Source: Bacteroidota bacterium
Lineage (GTDB): Bacteria > Bacteroidota > Bacteroidia > B-17B0 > Aurantibacillaceae
DNA length: 56,043 bases
Direction of reading: 5' to 3'
NCBI GenBank assembly: GCA_020403265.1
Contig: JADBXZ010000025.1
Location: 1 to 56,043, forward strand
The translations under genes were made by a program, and so were the position numbers. The notes below the pieces were generated by a model. That model made no database searches and was not told where the DNA came from. It was given only the letters and a program-made list of their open reading frames with translations. Positions 1 through 8,497 of the stretch are shown in pieces. Within the stretch, counting starts at the first letter, position 1; each line of letters starts with the position of its first letter.

Positions 1-12
1 ATAAACGATGTA

Positions 13-134
13 AGAAAATCAACCCTTTGTTCAGAAATACCTGAAACCCAAAGGGTGATTTTCTAAATCGGGATAAACCCAAATAATACAATTAGTTCGG
101 CTCATGCTTCGCCTTCTAATGCATAATTTGGGTT
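13..134. repeat. Two adjacent long imperfect palindromes
   Basis: Two large hairpins can be folded downstream of the flavin reductase gene. The first pairs 13-29 with 49-64 (17 against 16 bases, one bulge) and has an inner stem 30-34/41-45. The second pairs 76-84 (AACCCAAAT) with 126-134 (ATTTGGGTT), with an inner stem 91-95/116-120 and a GGC/GCC tip. Neither is followed by a clear U-tract on either strand, so they do not look like simple terminators. They may be a REP-like palindromic element or a structured 3' end of the minus-strand operon. Confidence 0.5.
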
Positions 135-142
135 AATTGATT

Positions 143-997
143 TTAGTCTAAAAGTACCATCCAGGCCTCTTTTACTTTATTTAGTTCAAGGAAGCTTTGC
201 GCAAATAAATGCTGCTCTTTGTCTGAATTAAACTTTGGTATCGATTTTTTAAATGCTGCAATTTCCTCCGGTGTAGGTAATTGCTCTACACTACCCAATA
301 AACCTAAATTATTACCGGTTAAAATAGAGCTGTTTTTTATATTTACCGGAATAGCATCGTATCCAATTCCTATTGAAGTGATTGGCTTTTCAACTTCAAA
401 TAATGCAGCGCCTGAAGCACGGCAATACCAATTATCACCCATACGCGCTACTAAATCAATTTTATGTGTGTCAATCTGCTTATCTGCTTTTAATACAGAT
501 TCATCTATATGAATTTTAATGATTTCGCAAATGATTAAGTTGCCCGCTCCGCCTTGTTTACCCAATTCTTTTACTTCAATCACTTTACATTCAAATTGTA
601 CAGGGCTTTCTTTTACTCTTGGAGGCTGTATCAAATCAGAAGGTACTTGCGTAAAGCCGGCTTTTTCAAACTCATTAATCCCTTTGGCAAAAGGACTGCT
701 TGCTAAACTCATTTGATAAACCATGTTATAATTAACTACGTTAATCACACATTCCGGCACCTCTAACACATTTAACAACGTGTCTTTTGGCGCACCGGTT
801 CTTCCGCTGTATGCCGGCGAAAAAACAGCAATTGGCGGGTTGCTTGAAAAAATATTAAAAAAACTAAATGGCGCTAAATTAACTTCACCTGATTTGCTTA
901 TAGTGCTTGCAAAACAAATTGGGCGGGGTGCTATGGCGTTTTGTAAATATTTTTGTACAACTTGTACGGTTAATTCTTTTGGGTTAATGGATAACAT
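143..997 (-). CDS. Flavin reductase family protein (FMN-binding split barrel)
   Basis: A 284-residue protein of the flavin reductase/DIM6-NTAB family, which binds FMN in a split-barrel fold and usually passes electrons from NAD(P)H to flavin or supports a partner monooxygenase. The N-terminal half has the family pattern, including AIAPRPICFAST (about residues 21-32) and NLAPFSFFNIFSSNPP (about 40-55). No signal peptide is present, so it is cytoplasmic. The start is ATG. It is the last gene of a minus-strand run and begins one base after the stop of the CoA-binding protein gene, so the two are probably co-transcribed. The physiological substrate cannot be told from sequence. Confidence 0.88.
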   Translation of the reverse strand: MLSINPKELTVQVVQKYLQNAIAPRPICFASTISKSGEVNLAPFSFFNIFSSNPPIAVFSPAYSGRTGAPKDTLLNVLEVPECVINVVNYNMVYQMSLASSPFAKGINEFEKAGFTQVPSDLIQPPRVKESPVQFECKVIEVKELGKQGGAGNLIICEIIKIHIDESVLKADKQIDTHKIDLVARMGDNWYCRASGAALFEVEKPITSIGIGYDAIPVNIKNSSILTGNNLGLLGSVEQLPTPEEIAAFKKSIPKFNSDKEQHLFAQSFLELNKVKEAWMVLLD

Positions 998-998
998 G

Positions 999-1361
999 CT
1001 AATATTGATTTAAGCTTAGTAATACTAATGTGCAGGCCTCTGTATATTCAATCCCATTTTCTTCAAGAATGGGATAAAGTATAGGGTTTTCGGTCCCCGG
1101 ATTAAAAATAATTCGTTGAGGTTTTAAAGTGAGAAGATAGGGTAGCCAATTCTCCTGATGTGACGGATTAATGTATAATGTAATGGTGTGAACGTTATTC
1201 AAAATTGCGCGATGGGTTAAGATGGTTGTACCTTCTATGTCTCCTTCGGTTATGCCAATCGGATAAACAGTGTGACCGTGTTCTTTTAGTTTTTTGGTAG
1301 CCAAATAACTATATCTATCAGATTTTGGAGAGGCGCCTATTATAACGGTAGGTTTATTCAT
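999..1361 (-). CDS. CoA-binding protein (YccU-type Rossmann domain)
   Basis: A small single-domain protein of about 120 residues in the CoA_binding_2 family. It opens with a Rossmann-type nucleotide-binding start (TVIIGASPKSDRYSY), and HGHTVYPIG and the C-terminal region NGIEYTEACTLVLL fit the family. I chose the ATG at 1361 (MNKPTVIIGAS) over a TTG six codons upstream, because the ATG puts the first beta-strand at the N terminus as in relatives. It lies between the TPR receptor cluster and the flavin reductase gene with almost no spacing, which suggests one transcript. Its role in cells is not known. Confidence 0.85.
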   Translation of the reverse strand: MNKPTVIIGASPKSDRYSYLATKKLKEHGHTVYPIGITEGDIEGTTILTHRAILNNVHTITLYINPSHQENWLPYLLTLKPQRIIFNPGTENPILYPILEENGIEYTEACTLVLLSLNQY

Positions 1362-1379
1362 CTGCGCAAAGATAAACAA

Positions 1380-2849
1380 TTACTGTAACTTATTTTTAAT
1401 GTACTTATTAGATGGCAAAAGTGCCTGCTGTATGCGCCTGGCGTATTTTATACTGTCTAAAATCTCCTTTTGTTTTTCGTCCACCAGTTCTTTTTGTTTT
1501 TCTACTACAATTTTTTGGTCTTCAATTATTTGCTTTTGATTTTGGGTAACCTTGTAACGGTTAAACATAAATAAGCCAAAAACAGCAATTAATCCTATGC
1601 CGACATAAAGATATTTTTTTTGTGTTTGTTCTTGTATCAACTTTAACTGATTAAGCTTCTTGTCTTCTAACATTTTAATACTATCAGCTGCGGCCTTTAA
1701 TCCATATTCATGTTTTAGTTGTGATTTTAAAGTTGCATTTCGGCTTTCTTGATTACTAATGCTATCTCTGAGTTTTAAGTATAATTCGTAATGAGCAAGT
1801 GCTTCTTTTGCATTGTTGTTTTCTTTATAAATTTTGTAAAGGAGCAATGCTGGTTTATAAATTGTTGTTGGAATACCAATTTCTTCAGCCAATTTTATTG
1901 CTTTTTTGGCATGAAATAACGCTTCTTTTATAGATTTTTTTCGCCAATAGACTTCTCCGATATAACAGTGCGACTCTGCTATTCCTCTTAAATCTTTAAT
2001 TTTTATGAACTCTTCGTTGGCACTTTCGAAATAGGAGAGGGCTAAATCCAAATTATTTTCTTTCAAATAAGTTTGTCCTAACCAGTAATATGTAATTGGT
2101 AATCCATTTCCATCTTTCGAATTACTTTTTTTAGAGATGAATAAGGCTTCCTTAAAGTGTTTTAAAGCTTCAGATGTATTTGTTTTCAGGTAAAGTGCGC
2201 CAATATTATTGAGGGCATTTATTGTGCCAACAATATTTTTTAACTTTCGCATGATTATTAAGCTCTTTTCATAATAAATCAGTGCGCTTTTAATATCTTC
2301 GTTTTTCTTATAGATACCACCAATGTTAATTAGATTGTATGCAATCCCAACTTGATTATTGTTTTTTTCATGTAACGCCAAACTTTTAAAGTAGTAAGTT
2401 AATGCTAATTGATTGTTTGATTGATTGTCATAAACAAAAGCCATGTTGTTATAAATGGTTGGTAAATATTTGGTGTCTTTTAGCTTTATAGCAATATTTA
2501 CGCATCTTTGGTAGTACTCGAGTCCTTTTTCAGGAGCTGATCCACGCTGCATAAGGTAACCCGCAGAGTTAAGTGCATTCAATAAAAAAAGTTGGTAGAA
2601 ATAGGAATTTACTGTATCATTTGAGTTTAACTTATTTTCACAGAATTTAATTAACTGCTGAGTTCTATTGAATGCATTGGTGTCAGCTGTTGATATTTCC
2701 TGTTCCAGTATTAAAAGTAAAGCTCTGCATTTGGTTGTGTCGTTGGCAGCAGTGATAAAAACTTTATTCAAAGAATCTAATCGTTTAGTTTGAGACCAAC
2801 TAATTTGAGTTAAAAGACAGAGTAGGATTAAGCGACTAAAGCTTTTCAT
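1380..2849 (-). CDS. TPR receptor-like membrane protein lacking an output domain (paralogue 1)
   Basis: A 489-residue protein. It has a signal peptide (about 1-19, ending SWSQ), a periplasmic array of tetratricopeptide repeats (about 90-370, with repeats such as ALTYYFKSLALHEK), one membrane helix (YLYVGIGLIAVFGLFMF, about 411-427) and a cytoplasmic coiled coil. It ends with SIKYARRIQQALLPSNKY and a few basic residues. That ending is the standard linker ahead of SpoIIE/PP2C phosphatase domains in Bacteroidota receptors, but the phosphatase domain is absent and no remnant follows the stop. It begins 16 bases after paralogue 2. The role is unknown; it may be a sensor subunit or decoy that pairs with intact receptors through the coiled coil. 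Confidence 0.85.
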   Translation of the reverse strand: MKSFSRLILLCLLTQISWSQTKRLDSLNKVFITAANDTTKCRALLLILEQEISTADTNAFNRTQQLIKFCENKLNSNDTVNSYFYQLFLLNALNSAGYLMQRGSAPEKGLEYYQRCVNIAIKLKDTKYLPTIYNNMAFVYDNQSNNQLALTYYFKSLALHEKNNNQVGIAYNLINIGGIYKKNEDIKSALIYYEKSLIIMRKLKNIVGTINALNNIGALYLKTNTSEALKHFKEALFISKKSNSKDGNGLPITYYWLGQTYLKENNLDLALSYFESANEEFIKIKDLRGIAESHCYIGEVYWRKKSIKEALFHAKKAIKLAEEIGIPTTIYKPALLLYKIYKENNNAKEALAHYELYLKLRDSISNQESRNATLKSQLKHEYGLKAAADSIKMLEDKKLNQLKLIQEQTQKKYLYVGIGLIAVFGLFMFNRYKVTQNQKQIIEDQKIVVEKQKELVDEKQKEILDSIKYARRIQQALLPSNKYIKNKLQ

Positions 2850-2865
2850 TTCTTAAATTTACATA

Positions 2866-4464
2866 TTAAATATGTTTATTTATTTTTTCTTTAATGTATT
2901 TTTCTTTAACCATTAAACTATCCTGAATTCTCTTGGCATAACGTATACTATCGAGTATTTCTTTTTGTTTTTCATCAACCAGTGCTTTTTGTTGTTCAGC
3001 CTCTATTTTTTGAAATTCAATTATATTTTTTTGTTTTTTAGTAACTCTAAATCTATTAAACATAAATAATCCAAACACTGTAATAATTACTAAACTAACA
3101 TATAAATAATTTTTTTGAGTCTTTTCTTGAGTGAGCTTTAAGTCACTTATTTTTTTCTCTTCAGCAACTTTTATACTGTCTGCCGCTACTTTTTTTTCGT
3201 ATTCATATTTTAATTGAGATTTAATAGAGGTACTTCGGTTTTCAGAGGATAAAACACTATCTCTAAGTTTAATATACAGCTCATAAAATTGTAGGGCTTT
3301 TGCCGGATCTTGTTTCGTTTTATAAAGTCTATAGAGCCCATTAGAAGAAGACTGGAGACAGTCAATGTTCTGAATTTTATTGGCGATAGAATAACTTTTG
3401 GTGAGGTAGCTCTCAGCCATTCTAATTTTATTAAGCGAAAGATATAAATCTCCTATTTTATAGAGTGCTTTTGCAACTCCAGAATTATCATGTATTTTCT
3501 CTCTTATTGCCAATGAACTTTCAATATAATATAAAGCACTATCAATTTTCCCTTTCTGTTTATAATAAGTAGATAAGTTACTTTTTGCCAGCGCTTCACC
3601 TTTCTTGTTATTTGCTGACGTACTAATATTCAGAGCCTCAAAAAATAATCTCAAACCTTTTAATGTATCATGTTGTAGTAAATGTAACATACCAATATTG
3701 TTCAGAGAAGTAACTATTCCCCTTTTATCATCCCTATGTCTGCAAATATTTAAGCTTTTGATATGGTATTTTAATGATATGTCCAAGTCCCCTTCACTTC
3801 CATAAATATTTGCGAGATTGCCAATCATTGTTGAAATTCCGTCATTCAATCCATTTGACTCTCTTATTTTAATGCTCTCAGAAAAAGCATTAATGGCATT
3901 CTTTACATCACCTTTCCTTTGGTATATGTTTCCTAGGTTATTTAATACTGTTGATTGAATGACGATGTCGTTAATTTCTTTACTGAGTTTTAAAGCTATT
4001 TTATTTGCCTCGAGAGCTTCTTCTAATTTATCAATGTTTATGTATAAATTACCAATATTAAGATATGTTTCTGCCTCGCCTGATTTATTTTTCAATTCTT
4101 TTGAGATTTCTACACTTTTGTTATAATAAAATAAAGCTGAATCGTAGTAGTGTTTTTCTTCTTTCAAAAATCCAATGTTGTTTAGCGCTGACGCGTATGA
4201 ATTTTTATAAATATATTTTTCTCTTGGTGTTAAGTGTTTGATGTTTAATTTCAATGAACATATTTTATATAATTGCTCATTATACTTTTGCCAATCTCCT
4301 TCATCTGCAGTATCGCAAAGTTTTGAAAGTAGTGACACTTTTGTAGTATCATGTTTGGCTTTAGAAAGTAATTCGATTAACGAATCAACAATTGGTTTTT
4401 GAGCGAAACAATATGTGTTTGCAAAAAAAATGATGATGTATAAATATTTTATAAATATTTTTAT
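2866..4464 (-). CDS. TPR receptor-like membrane protein lacking an output domain (paralogue 2; apparent ATA start)
   Basis: About 532 residues if read from an ATA codon at 4464. The first standard start codon is a GTG at 4338, which would give 490 residues and remove the signal peptide. The frame upstream of the GTG is open and encodes a convincing signal sequence (KYLYIIIFFANTYCFAQ), then KPIVDSLIELLSKAKHDTTK, matching the paralogues' N termini. No ATG, GTG or TTG exists in this stretch. The ATA overlaps the preceding TAA stop as ATAA, the same four-base overlap seen as ATGA between paralogues 4 and 3. Then follow TPRs, a membrane helix (YLYVSLVIITVFGLFMF) and a coiled coil ending SIRYAKRIQDSL plus a short tail. 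No phosphatase domain. Confidence 0.75.
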   Translation of the reverse strand: MKIFIKYLYIIIFFANTYCFAQKPIVDSLIELLSKAKHDTTKVSLLSKLCDTADEGDWQKYNEQLYKICSLKLNIKHLTPREKYIYKNSYASALNNIGFLKEEKHYYDSALFYYNKSVEISKELKNKSGEAETYLNIGNLYINIDKLEEALEANKIALKLSKEINDIVIQSTVLNNLGNIYQRKGDVKNAINAFSESIKIRESNGLNDGISTMIGNLANIYGSEGDLDISLKYHIKSLNICRHRDDKRGIVTSLNNIGMLHLLQHDTLKGLRLFFEALNISTSANNKKGEALAKSNLSTYYKQKGKIDSALYYIESSLAIREKIHDNSGVAKALYKIGDLYLSLNKIRMAESYLTKSYSIANKIQNIDCLQSSSNGLYRLYKTKQDPAKALQFYELYIKLRDSVLSSENRSTSIKSQLKYEYEKKVAADSIKVAEEKKISDLKLTQEKTQKNYLYVSLVIITVFGLFMFNRFRVTKKQKNIIEFQKIEAEQQKALVDEKQKEILDSIRYAKRIQDSLMVKEKYIKEKINKHI

Positions 4465-6047
4465 TGTATTTTCTTTTTTATATATTTTTCGCTTGGTAAC
4501 AATGCTTTTTGAATTCGTTTCGCGTAATGTATGCTTTCTAATATTTCTTTTTGTTTTAGATCGACTATTTCCATTTGCTTCTCCGCAACAACCTTCTGTT
4601 GCTCGATTATTGCTTTTTGTTTTTTGGTAGTTCTAAAGCGGGTATACATAAATAATCCAAATAAGGTAATTAAAGCTAAACCAACATATATATAATGCTT
4701 CTGATTTTGTTCTTGTTTTAGTTTAAGCTCACTGATCTTTTTTTCCTCTAGCACTTTAACGTTATCTGCGGCCGCTTTTTTTTCGTAGTCGTATTTTAGT
4801 TGTGATTTGATAGTTGCTTTTTGAGTTTCTCTGTTCAATAAACTATCTTTAAGTAATACGTATAACTCTTTATTTTCTAAAGCAAGTTGATAATTACCTA
4901 GTTGTGAATAGATCGTATATAATAGTTCAGCTGCATCTTTCATTCGTTCAGCATTAGAAATAGTTTTGCTAATTTGTAAACTTTGTTTGCCACATGTTAA
5001 CGCTTTTTTGTATTTTTTTTGCTCAAAGTATACTAAACTTAAGTTATACAAAGCATTAGCAACTTTAGATGGATTGTTTTGTTCATTGTATAAGCCCAAA
5101 CTTTCGGTATAATATTTTTCGGCAGCTGTATAATCTTTTTTTACATAATAAACCGACCCAATATGAGCAAGTGCATTTCCAACGGCCAATTTATTCCTTG
5201 AGTTTTTAGCAAGTTCAAGTGATTCCATAAATACAAGTAATGCTTTATCTAAATTTTGTTTATCTTTATAAATACTACCAATGTTAGTTAAGGCAATGGT
5301 AATTCCTTCATTATGATTTATAGATTTGCAAATATCTAAACACCTTTTAAAATATTCTATTGATTTTTCTAAATCGCCTTGTTTTTTGTATAGTCCTGCT
5401 ATGTTATTTAATGAGTTGGCTGTACCACGCTTATCATTTATCTGTTCTCTTATTTGAAGGCTTTTTTCGCTAAATTCTATAGCTTTAATGATATCACCAC
5501 TATTAAAATATACCATTCCGATACCACTCATGGTATTGGCTATTCCTATTTGGTCGTTAATTTCGGTTCGTATGGTTTGGCTTTCATTATAATAGGTTAA
5601 AGCATTTTTGTAGTCGCCTAAGTCGTCGTAAATTTTTGCAATATTATTTAACGTTGATGCTGCTAGTTTTTTTAGATTCAGTTTTTGTTCAATTTCTAAA
5701 CTTTTGATTGAATAAGTTAAGGCACTATCAGAATTCCCGTCTTTTCCTTGTTTATAAGCAATGTTGTTAAATGCGATGGATAAATATTTTAAATACGTTT
5801 TTTCATCGGAATTTGGTTTTTTTAGGTTAGTATTTGTAATCTTAATGATTTGATCATTGTATTTTAACCAAACAGAATCGTCATTTTCATTTTCAATTAG
5901 TTCAGATAAAATTTCACATTTTAGCGTGTCGTGGTTTGCATTTTTTAAAGCTAATTTTAACGAATCTGAAAAGTTGGATTGTGCTGATTGTTTCACATAA
6001 ATCAATAATAAAATGATGATCAGGTATAGTTTAAAGGATAATTTCAT
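4461..6047 (-). CDS. TPR receptor-like membrane protein lacking an output domain (paralogue 3)
   Basis: A 528-residue protein. It has a signal peptide (about 1-23, KLYLIIILLLIYVKQSAQ), about eight TPRs (residues 85-390; repeats such as AIEFSEKSLQIREQIND), a membrane helix near 453-470, then a cytoplasmic coiled coil ending SIHYAKRIQKALLPSEKY and a few lysines. As in its neighbours the chain stops where the SpoIIE phosphatase would start. Its ATG overlaps the stop of paralogue 4 by four bases (ATGA, 6044-6047), so translation is probably coupled. The segment SQLKYDYEKKAAAD before the membrane is shared with paralogues 1 and 2 and is typical of Bacteroidota TPR kinases and phosphatases. Confidence 0.88.
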   Translation of the reverse strand: MKLSFKLYLIIILLLIYVKQSAQSNFSDSLKLALKNANHDTLKCEILSELIENENDDSVWLKYNDQIIKITNTNLKKPNSDEKTYLKYLSIAFNNIAYKQGKDGNSDSALTYSIKSLEIEQKLNLKKLAASTLNNIAKIYDDLGDYKNALTYYNESQTIRTEINDQIGIANTMSGIGMVYFNSGDIIKAIEFSEKSLQIREQINDKRGTANSLNNIAGLYKKQGDLEKSIEYFKRCLDICKSINHNEGITIALTNIGSIYKDKQNLDKALLVFMESLELAKNSRNKLAVGNALAHIGSVYYVKKDYTAAEKYYTESLGLYNEQNNPSKVANALYNLSLVYFEQKKYKKALTCGKQSLQISKTISNAERMKDAAELLYTIYSQLGNYQLALENKELYVLLKDSLLNRETQKATIKSQLKYDYEKKAAADNVKVLEEKKISELKLKQEQNQKHYIYVGLALITLFGLFMYTRFRTTKKQKAIIEQQKVVAEKQMEIVDLKQKEILESIHYAKRIQKALLPSEKYIKKKIQ

Positions 6048-7483
6048 CTGGGTAAACGCTTTTCAAGATATCTTTCACTTGGTAATAAACTTTGCTGAAT
6101 ACGTTTAGCGTAATGAATGCTGTCTAAAATTTCCTTTTGTTTTACATCAACAATATTTTTTTGAAATTCAACAATTTTCTTTTGATCTTCTATTACGTTT
6201 TTTTGATTTTTAGTAATTCTAAAGCGATTAAACATAATTATGCCAAACAAAAAAGTTAATGATAAGCCAGCAAATAGAACGTAACGTAGTGTTTTTTCTT
6301 GTTTTAATTTAAGAACGGTTATTTTTTTTGTTTCTTCCGTTTTTAAACTATCTGCAATCATTTTTTTCTCAAACTCATAATTCATTTGTTTTTGTGTAAT
6401 GAGTTTACTATTGTCTACATTAATCAAGTTATCTTTCAGTTTGATGAAATCCTTATAGTACTTTAGAGATAGAGCGGGCTTACTTGTATTTTCGTAAAAT
6501 TGACTTAATTCTAATAATACATCTCTCTCCCTTGCTTCAATGCCAACTTTTCTTGCAATTGATAATGATTTGAGAAAATTACTCTCAGAATCTTTGTATT
6601 TTTTTTGGAGGAAGTATAACTCTCCAAAGTGACTGTAAATAGAGGCTAAACCAGGTATATCTCCAAGCTCTTCTCGCATTTTACGACTTTCATTTAGAAG
6701 CTCTTCTGCCTTTGTTAAATTCTTTAATTTTAAATATACAAGCCCACAATTCCCAATTTCATTTGCCAAAGTTTGTTTATTACCGGTTTTTTTTGATAAT
6801 TGAATGGCCTTACTTATAAAATACAGAGCCTGCCAGTAATCGTTATTTGCTTGAAAATTAATACCTATGTTTCCGTAACAGATCAAAATGGTATTATCAT
6901 TTTTTAATTCTTCGGCAATTTTTATACATTCTAAGTTATAATAAAGAGATTTTTTATAATCCTTCAATGAGCCATAAACATTGGCAATATTTCCAAGACT
7001 ACTTGCAATTCCTTGCTTGTTGCCAATTTCTTCCTTTATTTTTAGGCTACGCAAATGAAAATCAAGTGATTTTGGAAAATCTCCTAGATTCCAATATGAC
7101 GTTCCTAAATTGCCTAATGTTTTTGCGATCCCAAGTTTATCATTTATTAGCTCTCTTATTATTAGGGCTTTCTCGAAATTTCCTATTGCTCCTGTAAAAT
7201 CACCGCCCATGGCACATTTGGTCCCTTTAATATTATAGGTATTTGCAATGTGTTTTTGACTTTTGGATAAAATAGCAATTTTCAATGCTTCATTAGCATA
7301 TTTCACGCTTATTTTTGAATCTGATTTTAAATACTCAAAAGATAATTCATTTAAAATGTTAACTTTATGAGTATCGTTTGGTAGTTTTGTTAAAAGTGCT
7401 TTTAAAGAATCAAAATAGCCGGTTGACTGTGAAAAGTACCAAAATGGCAAAAGTATTAATAAGAATGGGGCAAATTTTGGCAC
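6044..7483 (-). CDS. TPR receptor-like membrane protein lacking an output domain (paralogue 4, first of cluster)
   Basis: A 479-residue protein read from a GTG (MPKFAPFLLILLPFWYFSQ, a good signal peptide); no ATG lies nearby. Seven or so TPRs follow (for example SLDFHLRSLKIKEEIGNKQ), then a membrane helix (VLFAGLSLTFLFGIIMF) and a coiled coil ending SIHYAKRIQQSLLPSERY plus seven residues. It is the promoter-proximal gene of the minus-strand cluster, which diverges from rplM. A weak -7-like motif on the minus strand (7520-7513, TTAGTTTG) is a candidate promoter. It is more diverged in the TPR region than paralogues 1-3, which fits an older duplication. Confidence 0.85.
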   Translation of the reverse strand: MPKFAPFLLILLPFWYFSQSTGYFDSLKALLTKLPNDTHKVNILNELSFEYLKSDSKISVKYANEALKIAILSKSQKHIANTYNIKGTKCAMGGDFTGAIGNFEKALIIRELINDKLGIAKTLGNLGTSYWNLGDFPKSLDFHLRSLKIKEEIGNKQGIASSLGNIANVYGSLKDYKKSLYYNLECIKIAEELKNDNTILICYGNIGINFQANNDYWQALYFISKAIQLSKKTGNKQTLANEIGNCGLVYLKLKNLTKAEELLNESRKMREELGDIPGLASIYSHFGELYFLQKKYKDSESNFLKSLSIARKVGIEARERDVLLELSQFYENTSKPALSLKYYKDFIKLKDNLINVDNSKLITQKQMNYEFEKKMIADSLKTEETKKITVLKLKQEKTLRYVLFAGLSLTFLFGIIMFNRFRITKNQKNVIEDQKKIVEFQKNIVDVKQKEILDSIHYAKRIQQSLLPSERYLEKRLPR

Positions 7484-7541
7484 CTTTAAAGGTATAAAAT
7501 TTAATTTAATGTCAAACTAAACGTATTTTTTTTCAAAATTA

Positions 7542-7572
7542 TTTGTTAATCCAAAAAAACTAACTACATTTG
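7542..7572 (+). promoter_or_regulatory. Promoter of the rplM operon
   Basis: TTTG at 7542-7545 and TACATTTG at 7565-7572 are separated by 19 bases. This matches the Bacteroidota sigma-ABfr consensus (TTTG, 19-21 bases, TAnnTTTG). The start codon is about 41 bases downstream, which leaves a short leader. It is the best promoter match in the window. Confidence 0.75.
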
Positions 7573-7613
7573 CACCCCTTATTTAGGGAAAATACAAAAA
7601 AATACGTAAAAAA

Positions 7614-8069
7614 GTGGACGCATTAAGTTATAAAACAAAGTATGTAACCAAAACAGGTTCTAACAAAGAATGGTTATTGGTTGATGCAGAAAATGAGGTA
7701 GTTGGCCGTTTGGCTTCAAAAGTAGCGATGTTATTGCGCGGTAAGCATTTACCAAGTTATACGCCGCATTCTGATTCTGGTAGTAATGTTATCATTATTA
7801 ACGCTGAAAAAGTGCGTTTTACCGGTAAAAAGTTAACTGATAAAGTATACACACGTTATACTGGTTACCAAAGTGGTCAGAGATTTGCTACTCCAAAAGA
7901 ATTACTCGCTAAAAAACCAGAAGAGATTTTGTTACATGCCATACATGGTATGTTACCAAAAGGGCGTTTAGGTCGCGTTTACAACACCAATGTTCGTGTA
8001 TTTGCCGGAGATAAGCATGGTATGGATGCACAACAACCAAAGAAAGTAGATTTAAGCAAAATAAAATAA
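7614..8069 (+). CDS. rplM: Large-subunit ribosomal protein L13
   Basis: A 151-residue L13, a 50S subunit assembly protein. Recognisable segments are EWLLVDAENEVVGRLAS (about 19-35), LLRGKHLPSYTPHSDSG, and the C-terminal MLPKGRLGRVYNTNVRVFAG. The start is a GTG (VDALSYKT) right after an A-rich leader; no closer ATG is in frame. It is first in the order rplM-rpsI-rpsB-tsf-pyrH, which is common in Bacteroidota, with rpsI following after 11 bases. Confidence 0.98.
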   Translation: MDALSYKTKYVTKTGSNKEWLLVDAENEVVGRLASKVAMLLRGKHLPSYTPHSDSGSNVIIINAEKVRFTGKKLTDKVYTRYTGYQSGQRFATPKELLAKKPEEILLHAIHGMLPKGRLGRVYNTNVRVFAGDKHGMDAQQPKKVDLSKIK

Positions 8070-8080
8070 ATAAAGATTAA

Positions 8081-8467
8081 ATGGAAGTTATCAAAACATC
8101 TGGTCGTCGTAAAACTTCAGTAGCTCGTGCATATGTTACAAAAGGCAGCGGAAAAGTTGAAGTAAATGGTAAAGACTATAAGGAGTATTTTAAAACACCA
8201 ACATTACATTATTATGTATTGCAATCATTAAATGTAGTTAATGCAGCTAATGAATATGATGTAAAAGTGAATGTAAAAGGTGGGGGCACAACCGGTCAGG
8301 CTCAGGCTATCAGATTAGCAATTGCTAAAGCTTTAGTTGAGTACAATGCGGAAAGCAAACCGGCTCTGCGTGCTGAAGGATTAGTAACACGCGATCCACG
8401 TATGGTTGAACGTAAGAAATTTGGTCAAAAGAAAGCTCGTGCACGTTTCCAATTCAGCAAACGTTAA
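8081..8467 (+). CDS. rpsI: Small-subunit ribosomal protein S9
   Basis: A 128-residue S9. The N terminus has the family motif TSGRRKTSVARAYVTKGSG. The C-terminal tail, which reaches the P-site tRNA in the 30S subunit, is the expected basic stretch ending RARFQFSKR. It is in the rplM operon, with rpsB 30 bases downstream. Nothing unusual. Confidence 0.98.
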   Translation: MEVIKTSGRRKTSVARAYVTKGSGKVEVNGKDYKEYFKTPTLHYYVLQSLNVVNAANEYDVKVNVKGGGTTGQAQAIRLAIAKALVEYNAESKPALRAEGLVTRDPRMVERKKFGQKKARARFQFSKR

Positions 8468-8497
8468 TAGATTTAATAAAAAGGATTATAACAAGAT

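Noticed and set aside
4339-4464. A frameshift to explain the missing start of paralogue 2
   Set aside because: The frame reads without a stop through the whole signal peptide and aligns with the paralogues, so no shift is needed; only the start codon is non-standard.
1380-7483. Pseudogene status for the four truncated receptors
   Set aside because: All four have intact long frames with the same end point, conserved linkers and tight spacing, with no decayed PP2C sequence after the stops; only paralogue 2 has a start-codon problem.
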